Shown: positions 24,158-31,969 of the stretch, one piece after another | How positions within the stretch are numbered: position 1 is the stretch's first letter | How the letters are laid out: the number at the start of each line of letters is the position of its first letter | NCBI GenBank assembly: GCA_032027125.1 | Contig: JAVSMQ010000001.1 | Location: forward strand, 3,152,350-3,216,349 | Length of the DNA stretch: 64,000 bases | DNA from: JANJTB01 sp032027125 | GTDB taxonomy: Bacteria > Bacteroidota > Ignavibacteria > Kapaibacteriales > UBA2268 | Direction of reading: 5' to 3' | Program-made: the position numbers and the translations under genes | Notes under the pieces: generated by a model | Seen by the model: the letters and a program-made list of their open reading frames with translations, nothing else | What the model was told of the DNA's origin: nothing | Databases searched by the model: none

Positions 24158-25429
24158 ATGTTATACAAAATAATTTTAAGTTTTGCCCTGTTGACAACTT
24201 TATTTCTCGGCAGTTGCAAAGAACCGATAGGTGTAGATGAAAATGCAAAGATTACACAGGAAACATACTTTGAAACTATCTATAAAGGCAATTTCGCATT
24301 TCCAATGTCCGAACCTATTCAAGTTGTTATTCGTTCAAAAAATGAAGAAGAAGCTTTCCTGAATCAGATTCAGTCAAGGTTGTTTGAAAAAAACGGTAAA
24401 ATGTTAAATCTTGATTTCGGGGATATGGATTACACCCGTGATATGCTTATTTGTATTGCCCTTGGACCACGTCCAAGCGGTAGTATAACTTTTGAAATTT
24501 CAAGTGTTCAAAGTACTAACGATAATTTGATTGTAAAGTCTGTAGAATATCATCCAGAGATGGGTACTACCGATATTGGCTATCCGATGCACATTATCAA
24601 AATGAAAAGAAGTGATAAGCAGGTATTATTCGCTCCTATAGCAGTAGTTAAAACTACCGGTAATGATTCAAGAAAAAGTCTTGAGTTTACAACTATCTTC
24701 AAAGAGTCCCGTGGGATTGAGACCGAAAATAGAATATTTGCTGTATTGAAAAGCAAAGCTGATGAAGTTGAATTTTTATCTAAAGTTAAGTCAAATAACT
24801 ATATTGACGGAAATGAACAGGCTGTTACTATTGGTGATATTGACTATAGTAAAGATATGGTTATAGTAGCTCATTACGGAATGAGTTCAAGTGGCAGCAA
24901 TTTTATCGAAATTCCTTCTATAATTCTCGAAAATGGTGAAATTACAGTAAATACTAATTATTATATTCCCGAAGCCGGTACAGATGATATTGGTCATCCG
25001 GTTCATATAGTGAAACTTGCCAAAAGAGCGGAACCGGTAAAATTTGCCGAAACGCAGGAAATCAAATTAAGCGAATCCAATGAGAATCGTTTACTGAATT
25101 CTTCCTGGCAGTGGGTTGCATATCAGGATGGCAGCGGAAATACCATTACACCGGTTATTGAGCAGTATTCATGGATTTACGATATAAACTTTGATAAAAC
25201 TGAAACAGGATTCGGCAATTCCGGCTGTAATAATTACGGATTCAGTTACAAAGCTGATAACTGGTCTCTTACTATTGACATGTTATTCACTACAAAAGCC
25301 AATTGTGCTTACACTTCTGAGTTTATGATGTCTTTAGAATCTGCCGAATCATTCACCATGAGTGATGATTTGTTGTATATTAATACTAAAGACCCAAATT
25401 TTGCTGTAATGATATTCAAGAAAAAATAA
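24158..25429 (+). CDS. Lipoprotein with two PrcB-like domains and a META domain
   Basis: A 423-residue lipoprotein (lipobox LFLGSC) behind a strong AAGGAG. Residues about 30-165 and 180-300 are two copies of a PrcB-like domain: DYTRDMLICIALGPRPSGSI with PEMGTTDIGYPMHIIKM, and DYSKDMVIVAHYGMSSSGSN with PEAGTDDIGHPVHIVKL. The last 110 residues match the META/HslJ domain: LLNSSWQWVAYQDGSGN, FGNSGCNNYGFSYKA, CAYTSEFMMSLESAESF, then LYINTKD. Such domains are found in exported proteins linked with envelope stress or drug tolerance, but the role here is unknown. A terminator follows. Confidence 0.72.
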   Translation: MLYKIILSFALLTTLFLGSCKEPIGVDENAKITQETYFETIYKGNFAFPMSEPIQVVIRSKNEEEAFLNQIQSRLFEKNGKMLNLDFGDMDYTRDMLICIALGPRPSGSITFEISSVQSTNDNLIVKSVEYHPEMGTTDIGYPMHIIKMKRSDKQVLFAPIAVVKTTGNDSRKSLEFTTIFKESRGIETENRIFAVLKSKADEVEFLSKVKSNNYIDGNEQAVTIGDIDYSKDMVIVAHYGMSSSGSNFIEIPSIILENGEITVNTNYYIPEAGTDDIGHPVHIVKLAKRAEPVKFAETQEIKLSESNENRLLNSSWQWVAYQDGSGNTITPVIEQYSWIYDINFDKTETGFGNSGCNNYGFSYKADNWSLTIDMLFTTKANCAYTSEFMMSLESAESFTMSDDLLYINTKDPNFAVMIFKKK

Positions 25430-25465
25430 ACATTTATGTGATATTCATATCAACATTCGACCATA

Positions 25466-25497
25466 ATACCGCTCATAAACACAGCGGTATTTTTTTT
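25466..25497 (+). terminator. Intrinsic terminator after the PrcB/META lipoprotein gene
   Basis: ATACCGCT (25466-25473) pairs with AGCGGTAT (25483-25490) across a 9-nt loop, followed by seven T residues, 37 bp past the stop codon. Confidence 0.9.
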
Positions 25498-25612
25498 ATA
25501 AAAAAATATTTGTTAAAATGACTTACAATTGTTAAGTTGAAAAATGTTTTAATTCTATTTTAAAAAAAGATTTATAGAATTTGTTTTTAAAACGTCAATA
25601 GCTGTTGACAAA

Positions 25613-25912
25613 ATGAAGAATGAACAAATGACACAAAAGGTACATAAGGTTGTAATCGGCGGTCTGGACTATCGTTTGACAAGTGATGACGAAACTTCAC
25701 TCCGCAAAGCAGTTGAAGTTGTAAATGTCGGACTTGAGGATTTGCAGAAACAGTCCGATGTTAAGCTGCCAATTACGCAGTTATACGTTCTTTTAGCCCT
25801 TAATCTGGCTGAAAGATTAATACTATTGGAAAAAAGCCTTAATTCGGACCAGGATTATGTAAAATCTGAATTGGCTAAGATGACGGAATTGATTGACAAT
25901 ACAATAAGTTGA
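25613..25912 (+). CDS. zapA: Cell division protein ZapA
   Basis: 99 residues, the usual ZapA length. ZapA is a cytosolic coiled-coil protein that cross-links FtsZ filaments at the division site. The N-terminal beta hairpin reads KVVIGGLDYRLTSDDETSLR, followed by VEVVNVGLEDLQKQ and a helix LPITQLYVLLALNLAERLIL with a coiled-coil tail to the C-terminus. A structured RNA candidate lies directly downstream, followed by rny; the zapA - small RNA neighbourhood recalls E. coli, where the 6S RNA gene follows zapA. Confidence 0.85.
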   Translation: MKNEQMTQKVHKVVIGGLDYRLTSDDETSLRKAVEVVNVGLEDLQKQSDVKLPITQLYVLLALNLAERLILLEKSLNSDQDYVKSELAKMTELIDNTIS

Positions 25913-25954
25913 TTGTCAAATTATTTGTTCTTTGATTTTATTGGTTTTTTTATG

Positions 25955-26212
25955 GTCGCAAAATATTATCGTTGTCTAACGAAATGTATTAAGAACTATA
26001 AAGGTATTTACCTAAGGGATTAGTCTCAGATTACGTATGACAGGCCTCAAAATTCGCCCCCCTTGAATTTAGCTTTAATCAGCTCAGTGGAAGTCAGAAA
26101 TAAAAGGGCTATTTTACCCAAGCGTTTTAGAGAGAGGTTCTTTTAAACTCTCCGCGGCGCCGGCGTGAGCATTAATTTTTTCATGCTGTAGATAGTATTT
26201 TGCGGCTTTTTA
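25955..26212 (+). ncRNA. ssrS: Structured small RNA between zapA and rny, 6S RNA candidate
   Basis: A long-range stem of about 16 bp closes the region: 25955-25970 (GCAAAATATTATC core) pairs with 26191-26206 (GATAGTATTTTGC core), followed by a T tract (26207-26211), so the RNA is about 255 nt with its own terminator. Inside are short hairpins (GGTATTTACC; GAGAG/CTCTC at about 26131-26155; AGCAT/ATGCT) and a GC-rich block CTCCGCGGCGCCGGCGTGAG that stands out in this AT-rich DNA. No open frame is present. Position after zapA and the closing stem fit 6S RNA, which binds RNA polymerase, but I cannot align it to a model; the class is inferred. Confidence 0.5.
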
Positions 26213-26263
26213 TCATTATTATTTATTATTTAATTATTTGGAAATTTAGGAGTTGATTTTTTT

Positions 26264-27823
26264 ATGGATGTTGCAATTATTCTAATTAGTAGTATTGCAG
26301 GTTTTATTGTTGCTTACATAGTCTCGAATGTTCTTTTAAAAAATATATCACAAAAAAAGATAGCTGAAGCTGAAAATACTGCTAAAAATATTGTTAAGGA
26401 TGCAGATAACGAAGCCAGAAACATTAAAAAGGAAAAAATTCTTGAGGCAAAAGAAGAATGGCATAGAAGAAAGCAGGAATTTGACCTCGAAGCAAATCAA
26501 AAGAAAGCTAAGATAGCAGAAGCCGAAAAATATGTTAAGAAAAGAGAAGAAGGAATCGAACAGAAATTAGATTTGATTCTAAAGAAAGAAAGACATTTTC
26601 AGACTATTGAAGAAGATGTTGTCAAACGCGAAGTGATTATTAAAGACAAACAGATTCAACTTGATAAACTGATTACAGACCAGTCAAAAAAACTTGAACA
26701 GATTGCCGGGCTGTCGAAGGAAGAAGCCAAAAAGCAATTGATTGAGGGATTTGTAAACGAGGCTAAGAGCCAGGCTGCTCTACAAATCAGACAAATCAGG
26801 GAAGAAACTAAGTCAATCGCCAACCGTGAGGCTCAGAATATTATTGTTCAGGCTATTCAGCGAACTGCATCTGACCACAGTGCCGAAAATACTGTTTCGG
26901 TGGTTAATCTCGAAAGTGATGAAATGAAGGGACGTATTATCGGTCGTGAAGGCAGAAATATCCGTGCTTTTGAAGCTGCTACCGGAATTGACCTGATTAT
27001 AGACGATACTCCGGAAGCGGTTGTTATTTCAGGTTTTGACCCTTTCCGTCGTCATGTTGCAAAAGTTGCCCTCGAAAAACTTATGCTTGACGGCAGAATT
27101 CACCCGACAAGAATTGAAGAAATTGTTGAGAAAACCCGTAAGGAGCTCGAAAGTGAACTTGGTACAATAGGCGAGCAGTCTATTATGGATTTGGGTATCC
27201 ATACTATGCATCCCGAACTTCTTAAGTTAATCGGTAAAATGAAATACCGTACAAGTTACGGACAAAATCTGCTCAACCACTCCATCGAGGTATCACATCT
27301 TTGCGGTATAATGGCGGCTGAGCTTGGTCTTGATGTCCAGATTGCTAAACGTGCCGGACTTCTGCACGACGTCGGCAAGACTATCGAACAAGACCCGAGC
27401 CCTCATGCTCTTCTTGGTTTTGATATTGCCAAGAAATACAAGGAAAAGCATGTTGTTTGTAATGCAATCGGTGCCCACCACGAAGATATCGAGATGGAAA
27501 CACCAATTGCAGTGCTTGTTCAGGCTGCTGACTCAATTAGTGGAGCAAGACCGGGTGCCAGAAGAGAATCGCTTGAGAATTACGTCAAGAGACTTCAGAA
27601 ACTTGAAGAAATCGCAATGAGCTTCGAGGGTGTTGCCAAATCATTTGCAATTCAGGCAGGACGCGAGATTAGAGTAATCGTCGAACCGGAAAGGGTTGAT
27701 GATATGCTTGCCGACCAGACTGCTCTTGATATTGCCACCAGAATTGAACATGAGATGGAATATCCCGGACAGATTAAAGTTACTGTCGTAAGAGAAAGAC
27801 GCAGTATGGCTATAGCAAAATAA
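26264..27823 (+). CDS. rny: Ribonuclease Y
   Basis: 519 residues in standard RNase Y order: an N-terminal membrane helix (IILISSIAGFIVAYIVSNVL), a long coiled coil (about 25-190), a KH domain (MKGRIIGREGRNIRAFEAAT, then GIDLIIDDTPEAVVISGFDP), and an HD domain (RAGLLHDVGK, IGAHHED, AADSISGARPGARRES). It is a membrane-tethered endoribonuclease that starts mRNA decay. AGGAG lies 12 nt before the ATG. The gene is followed by a strong terminator and by repeats. Confidence 0.95.
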   Translation: MDVAIILISSIAGFIVAYIVSNVLLKNISQKKIAEAENTAKNIVKDADNEARNIKKEKILEAKEEWHRRKQEFDLEANQKKAKIAEAEKYVKKREEGIEQKLDLILKKERHFQTIEEDVVKREVIIKDKQIQLDKLITDQSKKLEQIAGLSKEEAKKQLIEGFVNEAKSQAALQIRQIREETKSIANREAQNIIVQAIQRTASDHSAENTVSVVNLESDEMKGRIIGREGRNIRAFEAATGIDLIIDDTPEAVVISGFDPFRRHVAKVALEKLMLDGRIHPTRIEEIVEKTRKELESELGTIGEQSIMDLGIHTMHPELLKLIGKMKYRTSYGQNLLNHSIEVSHLCGIMAAELGLDVQIAKRAGLLHDVGKTIEQDPSPHALLGFDIAKKYKEKHVVCNAIGAHHEDIEMETPIAVLVQAADSISGARPGARRESLENYVKRLQKLEEIAMSFEGVAKSFAIQAGREIRVIVEPERVDDMLADQTALDIATRIEHEMEYPGQIKVTVVRERRSMAIAK

Positions 27824-27841
27824 GGCATTTAGTATCTAATT

Positions 27842-27883
27842 AAAACACCTGAACAGAATTAAATTTTGCTCAGGTGTTTTTTT
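27842..27883 (+). terminator. Intrinsic terminator of rny
   Basis: AAAACACCTGA (27842-27852) pairs perfectly with TCAGGTGTTTT (27870-27880), loop 17 nt, T run to 27883. The stem is A-rich at the other end and could also stop minus-strand transcripts. Confidence 0.9.
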
Positions 27884-27888
27884 ATGTG

Positions 27889-28080
27889 TCTGAACCTTTG
27901 ATTTTGTCTGAACCTTTGATTTTGTCTGAACCTTTGATTTTGTCTGAACCTTTGATTGTACCTGATTAAATTGATTGCTTTGATTTTGATTGTCTGAATC
28001 ACTGATTACACGGATTAAAGGATTACACTGATTAGAACATAGTTCAATCAATTCAATCAATTCAATCATTGAAATCAGAT
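27889..28080. repeat. 18-bp tandem repeat and related GATTA-rich repeats
   Basis: Four tandem units of TCTGAACCTTTGATTTTG start at 27889, 27907, 27925 and 27943, followed by degenerate GATTAAATTGATT and GATTACAC(T/G)GATTA blocks and by TCAATCAATTCAATCAATTC. The TGAACCTTTGATT core is shared with the 50-bp units at 36249-36398, so this is one dispersed non-coding family. The frame through it on the minus strand is only the repeat translated. Confidence 0.75.
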
Positions 28081-28092
28081 TATTCAAAACAT

Positions 28093-28152
28093 CTGTCACA
28101 TTGAGCGTAGTCGAAGTATAGATGTGCCACATCTTGAAGATGTGGCACATCT
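28093..28152. repeat. GAGCGAAG-family arm joined to a 33-bp perfect palindrome
   Basis: GTCACATTGAGCGTAGTCG starts at 28094 and is one arm of the dispersed hairpin family. It runs straight into a 33-bp perfect inverted repeat (28120-28152): AGATGTGCCACATCTT, one base, AAGATGTGGCACATCT. It lies 30 bp past the stop of the minus-strand gene that follows and may also stabilise or end that transcript. Confidence 0.7.
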
Positions 28153-28182
28153 AAAGGCTATATTACATCTTCAAAAATTTCT

Positions 28183-29568
28183 TTACTTTATCACATTGAG
28201 CATCTGCACATGACGAAAACCATTTATTTCTGTGTTAAGCCAATAGCTGCCTGAGATAATGCTAACCGGAAGTTTCAATAAAGTAGAATAAAAACCGGCT
28301 TCAGCATAACCCGAATATAGTTCGGTTATTATCTTACCGCTGACATCACTTAAATATATCCTTATATCTCCTGAACGCTTAATTTTGTATTCGGTAGTAA
28401 AGTCTCCGTCATTCGAAACAGGATTTGGAAATATGCGACTCGGTTTGACAGATGGTTCCGAAGCGGAAGTGATTACTTTTGTACCTTTTATTACTTGCCC
28501 TGGAAATGTTGTCATCAAATAAAAATTATCATTTTCAAATAATTTAACATTTGTTGTAGCAAGAATAAATTGGGTAATATTAGTGTCTAAATTCAATACA
28601 GGCATAAACCAATTTTCACCTTTGTCAGTAGTTTTAAAAAATCCAAAACCCCATCCGTATATTGTAAGAAGTGTGTCATTATAGTAACGCAAATAATTAA
28701 AACCATGAAATGGACCAGGTGATATCATCTTAATGTCCCAGGTTTTACCACCGTCATAAGATTTACTGGTATAAGCAGTATCATATTCCTTATTATTGGT
28801 TCTTTGTTTTTTGCCGACTCCAATTACTTCATTTGCATCTAAAAAGTATAATTTATTAATAAATTTTGGAGTAGTTAACGGCTCCCAATAACTACCTTCA
28901 AAGTCTGTTTTATAAAAATAATTATTATTTGGGTCGGAAGGCTCAGGATATTTTAAAGAGTAACCTAAAATCAGTTCTTTATTTTTATGTAAAAATATTT
29001 GATAAAAATCAGTTCTTTTAATAATAGAATCCGGTATCATAAAGTTCTGCCAAGTTTTGCAGCCGTCAGTAGATTTGTAAAGTCCAAATTCCGAACCAGT
29101 TGCACCATCCATTTTTACGGAAATTGTAACTGCTTCTTTCTCATTAAACATTTCAAAACCCCAGTAATAATAGTGTTCAATTTCCAATTCCTGAAAGGTT
29201 TCACCATAATCTTCCGAACGCAATAATTTCCCGCGGTCACCTAATAATATAACAGTTCCGTCCGAAAAATATTTACATCTTTTCCCCGTATTCTTAGGAA
29301 AATATGTAGGGTTTTTAGTGCTTGTATCAACGTAAATTATTTTCCATACTTTTCCGCCGTCCGTAGTTTTTTCTGCTACGATACCATTATTTTGATTACT
29401 TGTATGGATTAAAATACAATTGTTCTCATCAATACAATCCATATCAAATAATGTTATTGATGAATTTAGATCCAAATCATAAGCCAATTTTAAATCATAT
29501 TTTTCATCAGCCGCAAACATGATTGAATTTGCATATAAAATTAAAATAATCACCAAAAATACTTTCAT
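28183..29568 (-). CDS. Secreted T9SS cargo protein with YCF48/BNR-like repeats
   Basis: I place the start at the ATG at 29568, which follows GAGGAGAG (461 residues). A signal peptide is followed by BNR/photosystem-assembly-type repeats, each with a DGG or GE turn: EKTTDGGKVWKII, LRSEDYGETFQEL, YKSTDGCKTWQNF, KSYDGGKTWDIK, FKTTDKGENWFMP. The last 75 residues are a T9SS type A sorting domain: SRIFPNPVSNDG, IRIYLSDVSGKII, then LPVSIISGSYWLN. It is predicted to be exported to the cell surface or medium. No catalytic residues are recognisable. Confidence 0.82.
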   Translation of the reverse strand: MKVFLVIILILYANSIMFAADEKYDLKLAYDLDLNSSITLFDMDCIDENNCILIHTSNQNNGIVAEKTTDGGKVWKIIYVDTSTKNPTYFPKNTGKRCKYFSDGTVILLGDRGKLLRSEDYGETFQELEIEHYYYWGFEMFNEKEAVTISVKMDGATGSEFGLYKSTDGCKTWQNFMIPDSIIKRTDFYQIFLHKNKELILGYSLKYPEPSDPNNNYFYKTDFEGSYWEPLTTPKFINKLYFLDANEVIGVGKKQRTNNKEYDTAYTSKSYDGGKTWDIKMISPGPFHGFNYLRYYNDTLLTIYGWGFGFFKTTDKGENWFMPVLNLDTNITQFILATTNVKLFENDNFYLMTTFPGQVIKGTKVITSASEPSVKPSRIFPNPVSNDGDFTTEYKIKRSGDIRIYLSDVSGKIITELYSGYAEAGFYSTLLKLPVSIISGSYWLNTEINGFRHVQMLNVIK

Positions 29569-29917
29569 AACTCTCCTCATTTTTTACAAAGTTTAAAAAA
29601 CTATTTTCAAAAGTTCCTATTCAATATATGTATGACAATTGAAAAATCATTTTGTCACATAAATATTTTAAAAAAGTTCAAAAAAGTTAAAACTAAATTG
29701 AATATTGGATTAAAACATTCTGAGCCCATGATTAAATTGATTCTGATGATTACTTTGAATTAAAATCAATTAAATCATTTCAAACAGCTAAATCAAAGGT
29801 TCCGACAATTTATCAGTTTTATCATTGATACTGACAAAAATAAATTATTTCTCTAAAAAAAATCAAATTTTTAGTGGACTTTTTCTTCTTTATGCTTTTA
29901 GCTATGGAATTAGGAAA

Positions 29918-31969
29918 ATGAAATTTCGATTATTATCAGTTTTAATATTAGCTGTAATAACTATTTCTTGTAATGAGGAAAACCCTGACCTGGTAAATCC
30001 GCCCGATAAGACTGGTTCTGTCAGGTTCAGATTCCTAAATCTCGGTTATGATAAAAAGAGTAAAGAATTTGAAGTTACAGAAGGCAAAAAAACAGCAACC
30101 ATAGACTGGCTGCGGGTTAGTATATCTGAAAACCCTCCTGCCGATACAGGTTTTGTCAGAGTAAATTATAACAATGCGATTGAATTTGAACAAACTGCTC
30201 TTGTCAGATTTTTAAGAAATACTAATTATACTTACGTAGGTTTGAGTTCTGCAGTCTGCGGTGACAGAACAAACTGTAAGATAGATACGCTGATTGCTCT
30301 CCGTACAACAGCGGCAATTCCTGATAATAATTTTGAAGCACTCATCAAGTTTATGAACGCTTTTCCCGATACAAATTCAAAATTCAGTATCAGACTGGGT
30401 TGCCCAAACGGTGATATGCTTTTCGGTCAGACAAACTACAAGCAATATTCAATCAGTCCGCTTACTGTCCGGTCGGGTCAGTTCAATTTCTCGGTTATAC
30501 AGACAAAATTGACAGGCGGAATTCCTGAAAATATTTATTTAAATCTTTATACAACAAATCTTCTACCTAAGGGACAGTATGTAATTCTTGCCCACGAAGA
30601 TGAAAACGGTGATGTCAAAATAAGCATTCTGAATGAAAACGACTTAACGGTAAATGCACTGCAGCCTGCAGAAATAGTTCCTCTTCGTACAACTGAAATC
30701 AGAACAATCAATCTTTCAGCGGAAAGCCTTGCTATTGAAACGCGGGACGGAACTATCATTGACCCCGATGTACCCGGAATGACTGTTGATGAATTCAGAG
30801 TTGTCGAAACCTGCAAATCATCGTCGAAGGACACGATTGATATTAAGTCTTCAGGTATCGTTAAATCATATTTAAGCACATCACTCGAAGTACTTACCCG
30901 TTATTCCATTGTGGTTTTTGATTCTGCAGATGTAAAATCCGTCGGCTCTATACTTATTGAACCTTTGAAATTGAATACCGATGTATCTGGTAAGGCAGTT
31001 TTGAGGGTAATCAATACTCTCGAAGGTACCAATGGTATAAATGTATCAATTGGTGCAAGAAAGGAAAATGACAGGACTAAATTTCCAAATGGCTTTAGTT
31101 CAGGTATCTCATTGGGAAGGGCGTTATCGTTTGGCGACATATCAAATGCTAATGTGATGAACCCGGGACCGGCACCGATAAATGTATTTACATCATCCGA
31201 ACCGTCCAGACTGCTGTTCGCCGCCAATACAGTTCTCGAAGCCGATAAATCTTATCTTGTAATAGTGACAAAAGATGATGTTGGAAACATAAAAGTTACG
31301 ATTGTTGACGAAGATGATGAGTCGAAAAATATTGAATATCTGCAGCAGGGTGTTTTCTTCCAGCTTGTAAATGCAAATTCAGATAACAGCACAATAAAAG
31401 TCACAATAAATTCAACTGCTTCAGGTACTTCAATTCTTGAAAATGCTGACCTGCATATTACAAATTCACTTGCTACAGTTATTGATGCAAACTCTCAAAC
31501 AATATATATTAACGGTAATCCTTATCAGGCTGATGCTGGTTCTGATGAAAGAATAATGATGATTACAGGCGGTACAACATCGGATTTGAGTGTGACGACA
31601 AATAAATCTCTTCCTCTGGCATCCGACCAGAACAATATTTTCAGATTTAGATTTGTGAATGTTACAACCGATATTCCCCTTGCCATGCTTAAAAAGTCTG
31701 ATAAAGATTCTATATTTGTCCAGGGTGTCGAGCGTAACACTTTTTCTCCCTATTCTACTGAAACGCGGGAGCAGAAGCCTACATATTTCTTCTATGACGG
31801 TGAAGTTGCAGGTTATTTGGCAAGATTCAGTGATGTGGTTTTATCACTTGGTAAAAGTTACTGTATAATATTTTACGGCAATACCGAGGCTGGCTGCATC
31901 AAGCATAATAATGCAAAAGAAGGTATTCTGCCAACATGTTATTCTGTCATTTTACAGCAGGAGTTTTAA
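29918..31969 (+). CDS. DUF4397-like repeat lipoprotein
   Basis: I place the start at the ATG at 29918, preceded by TTAGGAAA; the longer frame from 29825 lacks a signal. The result is a 683-residue lipoprotein (lipobox AVITISC). Several repeats resemble DUF4397-type beta domains of surface proteins: VRFRFLNLGYDKK, AVLRVINTLEGTNGINVSIG, FFQLVNANSDNSTIKVTIN and FRFRFVNVTTDIPL each open a repeat, and GQYVILAHED, KSYLVIVTKDD and KSYCIIFYG end one. The function is unknown; an extracellular structural role is likely. Its stop codon overlaps the start of the protease gene (TAATG), so the two are translationally coupled. Confidence 0.7.
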   Translation: MKFRLLSVLILAVITISCNEENPDLVNPPDKTGSVRFRFLNLGYDKKSKEFEVTEGKKTATIDWLRVSISENPPADTGFVRVNYNNAIEFEQTALVRFLRNTNYTYVGLSSAVCGDRTNCKIDTLIALRTTAAIPDNNFEALIKFMNAFPDTNSKFSIRLGCPNGDMLFGQTNYKQYSISPLTVRSGQFNFSVIQTKLTGGIPENIYLNLYTTNLLPKGQYVILAHEDENGDVKISILNENDLTVNALQPAEIVPLRTTEIRTINLSAESLAIETRDGTIIDPDVPGMTVDEFRVVETCKSSSKDTIDIKSSGIVKSYLSTSLEVLTRYSIVVFDSADVKSVGSILIEPLKLNTDVSGKAVLRVINTLEGTNGINVSIGARKENDRTKFPNGFSSGISLGRALSFGDISNANVMNPGPAPINVFTSSEPSRLLFAANTVLEADKSYLVIVTKDDVGNIKVTIVDEDDESKNIEYLQQGVFFQLVNANSDNSTIKVTINSTASGTSILENADLHITNSLATVIDANSQTIYINGNPYQADAGSDERIMMITGGTTSDLSVTTNKSLPLASDQNNIFRFRFVNVTTDIPLAMLKKSDKDSIFVQGVERNTFSPYSTETREQKPTYFFYDGEVAGYLARFSDVVLSLGKSYCIIFYGNTEAGCIKHNNAKEGILPTCYSVILQQEF

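Noticed and set aside
27836..28150. Minus-strand frame with QTKSKV repeats
   Set aside because: It is only the 18-bp repeat and the rny terminator read in frame.
29825..29917. Thirty-one-residue upstream extension of the DUF4397-like lipoprotein
   Set aside because: The lipoprotein signal and ribosome binding site match the ATG at 29918.
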